Assembly (NCBI GenBank): GCA_037833965.1
Contig: AP031351.1
Location: forward strand, 14,458,501-14,522,500
Source of the DNA: Marchantia polymorpha subsp. ruderalis
Lineage: Eukaryota; Streptophyta; Marchantiopsida; Marchantiales; Marchantiaceae
Direction: 5' to 3'
Length of the DNA stretch: 64,000 nt
The position numbers were made by a program, and so were the translations under genes. The notes under the pieces were generated by a model. The model searched no databases. It saw only the letters and a list, made by a program, of their open reading frames with translations, and was not told the DNA's origin. Position 1 is the first letter of the stretch. Every line of letters begins with the position of its first letter. Below, in pieces: positions 11,752 through 22,740 of the stretch.

Positions 11752-11764
11752 TGGTATTAGAGCC
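11752..11764 (+). other. Primer-binding site of copia element 2
   Basis: TGGTATTAGAGCC starts 2 nt after the 5' LTR. It matches the initiator-Met tRNA primer complement TGGTATCAGAGC with one substitution. Confidence 0.8.
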
Positions 11765-11773
11765 TAGGTTGCA

Positions 11774-13196
11774 ATGAGCAAGGGTGCGATGCCGAAGGGC
11801 GCCGGCGATGGCTCCAACCCCAAGACGCAGGGCGATGCAGCCGCTGCTGAGGAGACGAAGAAGAAGCAGGAGGCGCTCGGGACGCTGCAGTGATCATCGC
11901 GCGCTCGCCGTTCCGGGCTATGGGCGCAACGGGGGCGGCGGATCGAGCACGCAGTGGCCAACCCTCACCCGCACCAACTACAACTCGTGATCTCTCCTCA
12001 TGCGCGTGATCCTTCAGATGAGACATCTGTGGAATGTGATTGAAACAGAAAAAGGCGAGTACGACGACGATCACCCGGCAATGGAGGCGATCCTCCGGGC
12101 GGTGCTCCAGGAGATGATCTACATGCTCACTATCAAGAAGACGGCGAAGGAGGCCTAGGACGCGATCAAGACGATCCGCATCGGCGCCGAACGCGTACGC
12201 GAGTCCAAGGCCCAGGTGCTGCGCAAGCAGTACGAGTACATCCGGTTCAAGCCGGATGAGAGCGTCGACGACTTCGGGATGCGCCTGCAGGAGCTGGTCC
12301 AGCAGCTGGAGGTTCTCGGCGATCCCATCGACGACAAGATGATCATCCTCAAGTACCTGCGCTTCGTCCCCAAGCAGTACAAGCAGATGGCCCGTTCCAT
12401 CGAGAGCCTGCTTGATCTCAGCACCATGTCGATCGAGGAGCTCACGGGTCGTCTCAAGGTGTGTGACGAGCACGACGGCGAGGATGAGGAGGAAGACGCG
12501 GGCGGCGGCAAGCTGCTGCTCACTGAGGAGCAATGGCGCGCCCGCATGAACCAATGTGCTCCCTCTAGCGGCGGTGGGGGAACTCCTCCGACAAGCAGAA
12601 CCGGAACAAGGATCGCGGCCGCGACGGCGCGCGCGACAAGAGCCACGCCGGCACTGGGATCGATGGCGGGCCTACATGCGACGACGAATGTTGCTACTGC
12701 GGCAAGAGGGGACATTGGGCCCGTGACTGTCGCAAGAAGAAGAGGGAGTAGGCGCATCTCGTCCAGAACAACGCCGGCGGCGCCGATGACGAGCAGGACG
12801 CGCTCCATCTCATGCAGCTATGCGGTCTCGTTGTCAAGCTTGAGCAGGCCGTCAGTTTCGTTAGAGGACGCTGCCACGCCAGAAAACTCTGCCGCGACAG
12901 GGTGTGGATCTGCAAGCAAGGACAAGCCAATCAAGTTCGTCTCGCCACCGACGGACTTCGCCAGCATCCTCGATGATGCGGATGATCCAGCACGCCCACA
13001 TCGGTTTAGGCTTGTCGCGGACCTGCTGGACAAGGCCGCGGAGGTTCCGAGGCAGGCGGAGCGGCTCTTCTTCATCGACGAGCCGGAGAACTTCGCTGAT
13101 GCCGAACCTCACGAGTGCTGGAGGAGGGCGATGATGGAGGAGCTTAACTCCATCAAGGAGAATGGTACGTGGACGCTCACTAATTTGCCTGCATGA
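11774..13196 (+). pseudogene. Broken gag and integrase-RT linker of copia element 2
   Basis: Gag begins MSKGAMPKGAGDG at 11774 and meets a TGA at 11891. The UBN2-type Gag core follows, with 'MRHLWNVIETEKGEY' near 12020, a TAG at about 12157 in place of an expected Trp codon, then 'KPDESVDDFGMRLQELVQQL' and 'EELTGRLKV'. A frameshift near the G run at about 12576 separates this from the zinc knuckle at 12689-12730, which reads CCYCGKRGHWARDC (CX2CX4HX4C). The last part (about 12870-13193) is the linker that normally precedes reverse transcriptase: 'FVSPPTDFASIL' and 'CWRRAMMEELNSIKENGTW'. It ends in a TGA where a CGA Arg codon is expected. No protease or integrase motif lies between the zinc knuckle and the linker. 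Confidence 0.88.
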
Positions 13197-13220
13197 CATC
13201 GTCAAATTGGCTTAAAGTGG

Positions 13221-14609
13221 GTGTTCAAGACAAAAAAGGACGCAGCCGGCGCAGTTGTCAAGCACAAGGCGCGGCTGGTCGCCAAGGGGTACGTGCAGCG
13301 CGAGGGCATCGACTTTAACGAGGTCTTTGCGCCTGTCGCTTGCCTCGACTCCGTGCGGCTGCTTGTGGCCGTGGCTGCCCAGCAGGAGTGGCAGCTACAC
13401 CACCTCGACGTCAAATCCGCGTTTCTGAACGGGGAGCTGCAGGAGGAGGTCTACGTCGCCCAGCCGCCCGGCTTTGCTCACGCCGGCGAGGAGCACAAGG
13501 TCTATCGCCTTCACAAGGCGTTGTACGGCCTACGGCAAGCACCACGGGCGTGGAACATGAAGCTCGACCACACACTCAAGGAGCTGGGCTTCACTAGCAG
13601 CCCATCAGAGCACGCCATGTACGCGCGCGGGCAAGGGCGCTCACGGCTCTTGCTTGGGGTGTACGTCGACGACCTGATCGTCACCGGCACAAATGCAGAG
13701 GAGATCACGCGCTTCAAGAAGGAGATGATGGAGCGTTTCCGCATGAGCGACCTCGGGTTGCTTCACTTCTACCTCGGCATCGAAGTGCGCCAGAATGCGA
13801 GCGGCATCACCTTGTCTCAGGCTGGGTATGCCGGCAAGCTGCTCGAGCTCGTTGGCATGGCAGAGTGCAACCCTGCACTTGTGCCGATGGAACCGCGGCT
13901 TAAGCTGAGCAAGGACAGCAATAACCCTGCAACTGACGCCACCTTCTACCGGAGCATCGTCGGGTGTCTGCGCTATTTGGTGCACACTCGGCCTGACATC
14001 TCTTTCGCCGTTGGCTACGTGAGCAGGTTCATGAAGGCGCCAACTACTGAACATTTGGCGGCCGTCAAGCATCTTCTCCGCTACATCGCGGGCACGCGGA
14101 GCTATGGATGCAGGTATTCAAAGGACGGCGATCAGGAGCTGATTGGTTTCAGCGACTCGGACATGGCTGGTGACATGGACGACCGGAACAGCACCACCGG
14201 CGTTCTGTTCTCACTCGGTGGCAGCCCGATCACCTGGCAATCTCAGAAGCAGAAAACTGTGGCGCTTTCCTCGTGCGAGGCGGAGTACATCGCAGCCACA
14301 TCAGCGGCATGCCAAGCTACATGGCTGCGCCGTTTGCTGGAGGACATGATCGGGAAGCAGAGTGACACCATCACCATCTACATGGACAACAAATCAACCA
14401 TCCAGTTGTGCAAGAACCCTGTCTTTCATGATCGGAGCAAGCACATTGAGGTGCGCTATCACTTCATCCGCGAGTGTGTCGAGTCCAAGAAGATCTGCGT
14501 TGAGCACATCAGAACGGAGGAGCAAATCGCAGACATTCTCACTAAACCCCTCGGGCGCACACGTTTCCAGGAGCTCCGCGCACTCATCGGCATGGTGGAT
14601 GTCAAATAA
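13221..14609 (+). pseudogene. Reverse transcriptase-RNase H frame of copia element 2 (long, uninterrupted)
   Basis: A 462-codon open frame that continues, in the same frame, from the linker after the TGA at 13194. The reverse transcriptase shows 'KHKARLVAKGYVQREGIDF', 'DVKSAFLNGEL', 'KALYGLRQAPRAWN' and the catalytic box 'GVYVDDLIVTG' near 13660-13690. The copia RNase H has 'GFSDSDMAGDMDDRNSTTG', 'ALSSCEAEYIA', 'YMDNKSTIQL' and the C-terminal 'IRTEEQIADILTKPL'. These domains look intact, but the polyprotein cannot be produced whole because of upstream stops and the missing protease and integrase. The frame ends just before the polypurine tract. Confidence 0.93.
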
Positions 14610-14634
14610 GATCACAGCTAGCTTAGGGGGAGTT

Positions 14635-15027
14635 TGTTGGAATAATCTAGCTGTTAGGTTTGTTTCAGTTTCGTCAGTTAGGACGAACACTTTCAGTCTT
14701 AGGTGTCGTTTTGAGTTTTCAGATAAACGGGACTCAGTTTGTGGAGTCCCAGGTCTGTAGGAGGACAGAGTCGTGGTTGTGCGCTCTGATCCGTAGATGT
14801 AGGATCGCCGTGGGCAAGCTCCAGGACGTGGGATGGCACGGCCTAGTCGGGGACTCCGCGATCTCCACGGCATGCTTCTATAATCGCTGAATAAAAGGGC
14901 AAGAGAAAACAGAAACGCAACAAGTTGTACGCTGCACAAATCGTCTGTGTGTTCATCTCTCTTTCTCTGTTCCTTGTTCATCCAGTTCACGCACGAGAGC
15001 TTCAGAGAGATTGGGTTGTAGGTAACA
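14635..15027 (+). repeat. 3' LTR of copia element 2
   Basis: 393 bp, TGTTGGAATA to GGTAACA, preceded by the purine tract gcttagggggagtt (14621-14634). It differs from the 5' LTR at about seven single bases, most of them in the last 120 bp. Confidence 0.93.
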
Positions 15028-15071
15028 AGCAGCAATCGATTTATAGCCATGACAGACACTTTCATGATTCC
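15028..15071 (+). repeat. 44-bp direct repeat flanking copia element 2, right copy
   Basis: Directly abuts the 3' LTR and matches 11294-11337 with one C/G difference. Beyond it the two flanks diverge. Confidence 0.9.
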
Positions 15072-15566
15072 GTTTCGCAAATGTGAGCGTTTGCACTCCT
15101 TCTTTGCCATGCAAACATGGTATGCTCACTGCTGTTTTAAGTCACTTGAGCTCATAATGAAGACGGGGAGGTGAGGTAGCGAGAATGAGTAATAAATACT
15201 TCTTGAATCAGGGGATGTTGGAAGTAACGAGATTCTGTATCAGCGTCTCCTACTTTGCATTGTAACGCAAAAAAATTTCAATCTAAACCAAAGCTTGCTT
15301 TTATAGCATGGGATTCATTCGCGATTCCACTGTCACAACTATTTTGCGCTATTCATGACCATCACCTGTGCATGCCACCGATAACTCAGAGATAAAGGAG
15401 TGGGGGAATGTGGATAGGAGCATCTATGCCTAGTCGTCAAGTATAAATGCTTTCTTTTGAAGCGGATTTTGCTAGGACCGCTTGCTTCTATTTGCAAATG
15501 TAGAAAACCTTGCTGATAAGGGCCGGAGCTAATAATCACCGTAGCTAATCATACCGGTGAATACCT
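15072..15566. other. Spacer between copia element 2 and the decayed gene copy B
   Basis: No coding frame or repeat recognised here. Confidence 0.5.
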
Positions 15567-16381
15567 TGTTCATGATCAGGTGATCCCTTTCTAACCACTG
15601 GGCTCGCCTCGCTCCAACTAGGAACCTGAAATCGCTCATCTTTTGATCTCCACTAAATGACGTGAAAATAATAAGCTCAAGGATCAAGAAGAGACAGCAA
15701 CAACAATCTGCCTCAAACAATGGATTGTGCAGCCATTGTTAATTCACTTTTGTTTCCATGCAGACCTTAAGGTTCATGATGTGGTTACGATCCAGGCTAG
15801 AACGAGTAGCCTCAATATACCAACGTGGGTTTAACGTGTTATGCCCCCATCTCTGCAACCGTTGGCATGTCCAAGGCAGATCATGCTTCAATAGCATCGT
15901 CGGCATCAGTAGTCGCTCGTCAGCCTCGTATCTGAATGCGGTGAGAAAATTCATATTCTCGTCTGGATTGTCCGGATCAACCTCCCTGCCCAGGATCGTG
16001 TTTGCGTCATAAGCTCGCATTTTGGTAGAAGAGTCTAATGACAACACCTCATACTCTAGCCAAGAAATAAAGCTCTATCTGCGGGCGCTCGTTGAACTCA
16101 TGTTTAAACAGTAGTGCTTGTGAACAAAGTCGCATGCATAATAACCAGTTGGCAGCTGATTTACAAGGAATCTGCTGATCGCCTGTTTTGCATGACATTC
16201 GGCGGTTTCTTGAGTGGCAGTTAGCCACAGAGGACAATCATCATAGAGTTGTAACATGATTAAAATCAGCCACAGTGTATGAAACCCTTTAGCTTGGAGT
16301 TTATGATTGGTTCTTTGAAGGATTGAAGTTCAGTACCTCCTGCTGCTTGCTTGGAATGTGTTCTGTGTGTTGTAACTGATG
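15567..16381 (-). pseudogene. Decayed coding segment, copy B (unidentified protein)
   Basis: On the minus strand two overlapping frames look like one ancestral protein. The first (about 16257-16049) contains 'FLVNQLPTGYYACDF' in one frame and 'NERPQIELYFLARV' in another. The second (16047-15739) contains 'EVLSLDSSTKMRAYDANTI', 'NFLTAFRYEADERLLMP' and 'LKHDLPWTCQRLQRWGHN'. A one-base shift near 16048 separates them and a further shift lies near 16110. I do not recognise the family. The segment duplicates 470-992 plus 6136-6386 but has no copia insertion, so it preserves the empty-site arrangement. Confidence 0.55.
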
Positions 16382-17002
16382 ACAACCAGCTATATACTGG
16401 CTGATCATGACGTTCAAGGCATCTAACAGCGGATTTGACTTTACGAGACATGACACATGAAATTGTCGACAAAGAAAGTTGTTCGCCTTACAGACATGAA
16501 AGACAGTCTGAAGCAATTCGAGAATTCACATTTGCTGCAAATCACGTTCCTGGTACTTTATCTCAACACGTTATTCAACTTATGCTACAACGTTTCATGC
16601 GCAGTTTGGTCAGCTCTCATGGTCCATGTGAGAGCTGCATACCTTGTCTGGGAAACGTGGTAAATACTGCGACTGGTGCTAACGACTAAAGAGCTGGGCC
16701 TGACTTTTGATCAGTGCTCATTGTGCCATGACATGCTGTACACCAGATGATTTTAGCTCTTCTGTGCGCTGGATCTAAGGGTCTGCGTGCATTACAGTTT
16801 ACTTTCAATCAGTTTTGCGGATTCTTGCATGCGATGTAACTTCTTATAACAGTACCTTTTTAGAAACAAATGGAATGAAGAAATGTGAACTCAAAACTGA
16901 TGCAGTAGGAATGTGATCACGTTAGAAGAAGTCTATTCTGAAGTAATTTTGTCCAATTGAATTGATTACGTACAAGCTCCAAACTGTAATAATAAAACTT
17001 TT

Positions 17003-17113
17003 GGCTAGATTAACCCGACCGTATACCATCCGGGCTGACGGCGTACCTACGCCATTGACCATCGTCATGACGGTGATCAACCGTCAGCCCACAGGCATAC
17101 GGTTGATCTAGCC
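17003..17113. repeat. 111-bp GC-rich inverted-repeat element (MITE-like)
   Basis: Outer arms 17003-17041 and 17081-17113 are imperfect inverted complements: ggctagat-taacc against ggttgatctagcc, and gggctgacgg against ccgtcagccc, with one roughly 6-bp indel. The loop holds a short gtcatgac palindrome. It is GC-rich inside AT-rich flanks, with no obvious target-site duplication. It could be a miniature transposon, a structured RNA or a protein-binding site. Confidence 0.75.
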
Positions 17114-17125
17114 TGCACTCTAATC

Positions 17126-17162
17126 AGGGTTAATATATCTTAGGTTCACATATATTAACCCT
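17126..17162. repeat. Second inverted repeat adjacent to the MITE-like element
   Basis: Perfect 13-bp arms agggttaatatat (17126-17138) and atatattaaccct (17150-17162) around an 11-nt loop, only 12 bp from the preceding element. Confidence 0.8.
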
Positions 17163-19065
17163 TATCGTGAAAGGTGGAAATACGAAACCATTGCGAGCCT
17201 GTATGGCAGTACATCAATTGTGTGGAAAAAACCGATTTCACATATACAGTCAAACATAGTGCAACTGCTATAAGTTTCAATCAATATTCATTAATCATTG
17301 GACTTTCTTGTGCTGTAAATTTCTTAAGTAACCTAATATCCTTAAATTTGAGAAATTACATCCTAATTTTGCATTTGACAGTCATATATGTCATTTATTG
17401 AATCTAATTAGATTCCATCAGATGGCCCATATGATACGACAGATATTGCCCAAGAATATGTGAATTGACAAACATTCTCAAAGTTCCACTCATGGACTTG
17501 ATTTAAGAACTAGGACAGGGAGGATTTCAATGTAGATCCATGTACTCGGATCTTTTGCCCAGCTAGTGGGTTACCGCGAGCTTCATTGTCCGTTTCAATC
17601 TCAAAAGTGCACAACAATACTTTATGAGGAGGCATATTCTTCTCAAAGAAAAGATAACTCATCTTTTGGATTGTTTAGATTGATGTTAAACTCAATACTA
17701 TTCATACTATTAGCAAAGTTATTATTTGAAGAATTTTGGATCACACTGCGTTACTATGCATGTTGTGCGTGGGAAACACATTTAGAGATTGTTAACATAG
17801 CATCTTCATTTATCTTTTTATATAATTATTATCTCTTGTGATAACTATGGTTTAGTCTTAATTTACTTTATTGTAAAAAGTGGTATTGTATTAGATTTCT
17901 TTATACAATCTTCTGCAAAATAATTATATGGATAACAACTTTTTTATTTTTTTTGGCTAGCAAAAGCAGATATATAATTCTTTATATAATTACTCTAACA
18001 TGTTATGGATACAATTTAATTCTTGTTAACTCTTGTGCAAATAGTGATATTGTGTTGGGTTTTGTTTAGAACTTTTTGCAAGGTAATAACATAAATTACA
18101 CATGTTATTATTTATTTAATATGAATTAAAGTGGAGATGAAGTTAACTCCGATTGAGTAATTATCTCAAGTTCCAAATAATTATAGGTAAGGATGTCGAC
18201 AATGTCAAAAATATATATCTGGAGTAATATTCAAGTGTGAGTTTTACGAGTTAACGGAGGAATTTGTATTGAAACACATTACTTTGTCTCGTGTTTTGTT
18301 GTGATGGCTTCATATTATTATCGAATTGCACATGCTTTAGTTTGATTCTTGGATCAATTTTTGTTAATTTATCATAAATTTATTATACAATTTTAACTAT
18401 TTTTTAATTACATCATCTAAGTTTGTGTGGAATTAGATTCAAAAGTACTCAAAAAAGATATTTTCTCCTAGCTTGTGTGGGCAATTAGTGAGATTTTACA
18501 CACAACTTAGGTCTAAACTTAAGATTCATTACTAGTTAAATAAGAAGTAGACTGAATTAGTTGATTATATTTTCATTCATATATAAATACAACGTATAAA
18601 GACATTGCATTGAGACATCTATCATTGGATGTAGAGTGTTTACGTTCAATTTCTGTGCACATCAATCATGCCATATATTTCATAGTGTTGTGAACACTAA
18701 TTACGGAGTTTATTAACGTGGTTGGTTAAGTATCATCTACATTTAAATTCACCAGATTTTTTAAGAATCATGTTAATGACCGAATGGATCTCATATTTTT
18801 CTCAATTGGATTCCCTCTTGTCTCCATGTTCTAATAAGGCACTTGAGCTCTATTCTATGGTCTGCACTTTCATAAGCCTATTCACCTCACTTTGGTATAA
18901 TTCTTAGAATCTCGCCATTTACTTTCCAATCTCATTCTCATACTTTACTCATAACGCGCCTGAGCACTTACACCGAAAGAACCAAGAAAAATGCGTTGAT
19001 TATATTCGATCGTCAAGCCTATTACTATGTGGAGAGTGGAACCAGGGTCATTACCAAAAATTGTC
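17163..19065. other. AT-rich spacer
   Basis: No gene seen. Near 18140-18190 the text 'gttaactccgattgagtaattatctcaagttc' resembles 41513-41560 ('gttaactccaactaaggagtaatctcgggttc'), suggesting ends of the same old repeat family at both places. Confidence 0.5.
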
Positions 19066-19290
19066 ATTCCTTCACGATATGGAAAATATCACATATTTAA
19101 TGTCTCAAACAATCTCATGTTTGCAACAATCAAGATTCTACTTCACAATATAGACAATATCACATGTTTTGTTATATTTGATATCTTGAACAATCAAATG
19201 TCTATAACAATCACAACTCCAACATGATAATCTCCATCACTAAAGCATCTTGAATAAAATCACAAAATCAAATAAAATAATATATAAATA
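19066..19290. repeat. Dispersed AT-rich repeat, copy 2
   Basis: Partner of 3-165 with an internal expansion: the block containing 'atatcacat' occurs twice here. Ends with the shared 'cttgaataaaatcacaaa' block. Confidence 0.6.
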
Positions 19291-22200
19291 TATTACATAT
19301 TTTTATGTATAAATAAATAAATATATGAATATTTTTTATTATATTTGTTGAAGAAAATTTAAAAAAAAAACAATTTGATGTTTTTGGATCATACGGGCTC
19401 CGAGTTATCTACACGTGCCACATTTCTGCCGTATTAAAACTATTAGGAAAGAGAGGAACCATAATTAATAAATTTGTGACCATAATGAATGACTTGAATC
19501 AACTTTGAACATTTGATGTTTTTAGTTATATTTATTTATTATTTCTTGAAAAAAATTGTCATTTTATGATAATAAAAGATTCATATAAAGATGAATGACA
19601 TGATCAAATAATATCATCAATACATAGCCTTTTTACAATTACTTCTTTGTTTGAATTTATATTACTTATGAGTAAATAAATAACTCTTTCATTTCATTCA
19701 TCATCACTTAATTCACCTGATTAAAATGTAATGATAATATGGACTTTTTTATAAAATATAGTTATAAATATCATTCAGAAATTTTTCACTACATTTTATA
19801 ATTCTGAATTTAAGTATCAATAGATTTTGTCTTTGTTAAAGGTAAATCTTATCTGCACAATCTGTTGATGTATATTTTGCTCACAATTTGTATGGATATT
19901 CTCATAATTTTTGAGTAAATATTTGCAACAAAGCTTATTGTTGATTTTTTATATGTCCCATATAAAGCAATCATCAACAATTCTATTAAACTTTGAACAA
20001 AACATTTGTTTTTTTAAACATTAATTGTTTTATGAAATTAAATCTATAAATATTCATTAAACTTTGTAATAAACTTGACCTATAAATAAAATAATGAAAT
20101 AATCATAAAATCAGATAGCTCAATTAATCAATAATTTGTGTTCAACAAACGTAAAATCTTATGGAACTTTGCACAAGACACTATGTTATACATAAGGGTC
20201 AAATTTCAAAAGGCATGTATTTATAAACTCTATTATTGCACAATAATTATTATCAAACTGAGAATTATAATATGAATATGAAAGTGGAATTTTTTCCAAA
20301 ACAATGTTATATTTGTAAATTATAAGAATGTAATATAATTCATTGAAAAAAATTCATATTTTTCGATTATGAATGTGAATAGATAATCTGAATTTATTTC
20401 AAATTTTTTCCGTAAGCATAAGAACAAAGTCTAATATTGGAATAAATTAGTTTTTAAAATCATAAAGCTTCAATATTATCAAAGAATTATTAAATCTGAA
20501 TGATAATAAATATCATGACTGATTTTACTTCACAATCTTATTCTATCTTTTCAAGTAAAAAGAAGTTGGAAGCTTTAATGGTAAAAAGCTTGCATAACTA
20601 CCAATAGTTGATTCTTACTTAATTATATATAAGATTATTGATAAACTTAAGATGAAAACACTAATTGACATCTAAGCAATATTGACATTTAAAAATAAAT
20701 AAGTTATATTTGATATTAATCCTGATGAAATATAGGCATGAAAAAATCATAGTGATTAAAGAATAGCTGTTTGATGTTATTACAAAGTTTATAATAAAAG
20801 TATATTAATAATCAACAAAAATGAAAAGTGACAAAACATATTCTTACAATAATCTAGTAAAAAAACTTGTGAACGGATTATGGTATGTAGAGATACAATG
20901 AAATAGTTAATTCCTAATGATAGTGAATAGATATTCATAGAGCTTGATTTAGATAGAATTTTTTTTAAAACATATTAAATTTTAAATAAATATAACTTTG
21001 CCCATATTTAATCCTCCGGCAACGTAAAAAACACTGTTTGATTAAAAAATATAATTCACAATATATAACTTTTTTTTGAACAATCAATTTACATGATGAC
21101 CATCTATGACACTTATAAATCACCCAAACATTGATTTATTAATTTGCAAATCTTCTTGTATTTCTTTATAAACAAAATTTCTTAATAAACTGAAGAGACT
21201 CAAAGCTAAATTCAAGAATAATCTGCAAAATAAATGTATGTATAATATAATTATAGTATGAAACAATTATGATATTTGTGAATATCTACTCCGAATTTTA
21301 TAAAGTATTATTTCATATGAACACATAATAATTTTCATATACACCACTTATGATAAAATTGTAGGCTTTACAAAATTAAATTACATGCCAGCGTTTTAAA
21401 CTTTTGGAAATTAATATTCGATTTTTTACATCATACATTATAAATTAAAAATACATAAAAGATTTAAGAAAATATAAGTTTTGTTTGAATTTAATTTTAA
21501 TTTCATTACATTTAAGCAAAAATTTAAAAAATTAATTAAATTGAATTGAATGCTGTAAGAATTAAAAAAGAGTAAGACATAAAACTCATAAAAAAATCTA
21601 TACGTTTATACTTGATTTGATTACAAAATTTCAATTGAATATACTTTATAAATACAAGTTGTTGAAGAATTTAATTTTTTTATTCAAGAATAAATAACAA
21701 CGCTAGATTAAAATAATTTTGAAAATAAATTTAAGTTTGGATAAAATTTTTAACACTTAAAAATGTTATTTTATACATGCAATTATCTTAAAGTAAAATT
21801 ATTTCAATTAAATCATAAAGCTGGACGTATGCATCATGGAGAAACAAAACTATAATTTTCTTAAAAATATGTATGTATGGGAGTCATATAGACATTTTTT
21901 TTATCCAGAGAACAAATATTTACTATCGACTGAGAGAAATAAGGTGAACATCAATCATAAGGCATTGCTGCAGTTTATGCAAAAACGTTATACAGATTTT
22001 TCAAATGACAATATTTGATGACTTTAATGATGTCAATGCTCTTTTTGTATTCTAGTATTTGAAATACAAAAAGCAACTTGGTCATCCTCTCATGCAAATT
22101 ACAAGTATAAAAACTATAACATGGATAAATATTCCAAGCTGAATGATGGAAAATAGATGATCGTTGCAACAATGAATAATGAATATATCATGGAAGCAAT

Positions 22201-22740
22201 TCAAACGAGTAGATAAAAGTAGGTTCCAAAAGTATTAAAAGAATAGCTTATAGATATATTCTCACATGATCTAAGATCATGTATATTGATTCTCGAAGCT
22301 CCATGATATAACCATTGAGATATACGTGGGAGTATAAAAGTTCGGGAAGAGTAACATTAGCAAAAGAAGAAGAAGAAAGATTTCAGTTGACAGTGACAAA
22401 CGAAACAAATGATGTATAAGATCTGCTGATTTGTTATAACATCTTTTAAATCTTGAGCAGTATGATTAAATATAACTATACATACTCGATGAACATGACC
22501 AGCCCCGAATCTCAAGGTTGGGTTTCTACGGAATGGTAAGTTTGTTCCTCCGGGAATCCTTTGAGAAATCGTCTAAATATTCAACGTCACTAAATCTATT
22601 TAATCTAAAAGCTATTGTTCACAATACAATCGCATTCAGTAAAAATCAGTCTGTACAACATGCTAAAGAGATCAAAATGCATGTCGCATAATGCACACAC
22701 TCTGTCAAGTGTTGTCCACAATTACACATAAACCAAAGTA
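19291..22740. other. Very AT-rich spacer
   Basis: Low-complexity AT DNA with many short homopolymer runs. Open frames are short, stop-rich and lack family motifs. No transposon protein fragments were recognised. Confidence 0.6.

Larger units (their letters stand above)
11357..15027 (+). mobile_element. Ty1-copia retrotransposon 2, young, GC-rich, internally deleted
   Basis: Two 393-bp LTRs (11357-11749 and 14635-15027) differ at only about seven positions, roughly 98% identity, so the insertion is recent. The primer-binding site is at 11752-11764 and the polypurine tract at 14621-14634. The internal region encodes Gag with a zinc knuckle and then goes directly to the integrase-RT linker, reverse transcriptase and RNase H. 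The protease and the integrase core are missing. The internal region is strongly GC-rich, unlike the surrounding DNA. Its coding style resembles copia elements common in grasses (inference from familiarity; not searched). It is non-autonomous. Confidence 0.93.

Noticed and set aside
11757..12808. Long minus-strand frames over the copia Gag
   Set aside because: Antisense shadows of the GC-rich gag; the plus strand carries the recognisable Gag motifs.
17566..17841. 91-codon frame ending in a hydrophobic stretch
   Set aside because: AT-rich composition gives Phe/Leu/Ile/Tyr runs; no start context, family or neighbours support it.
21836..22018. 60-codon frame in AT-rich spacer
   Set aside because: Random-looking composition, no motif.
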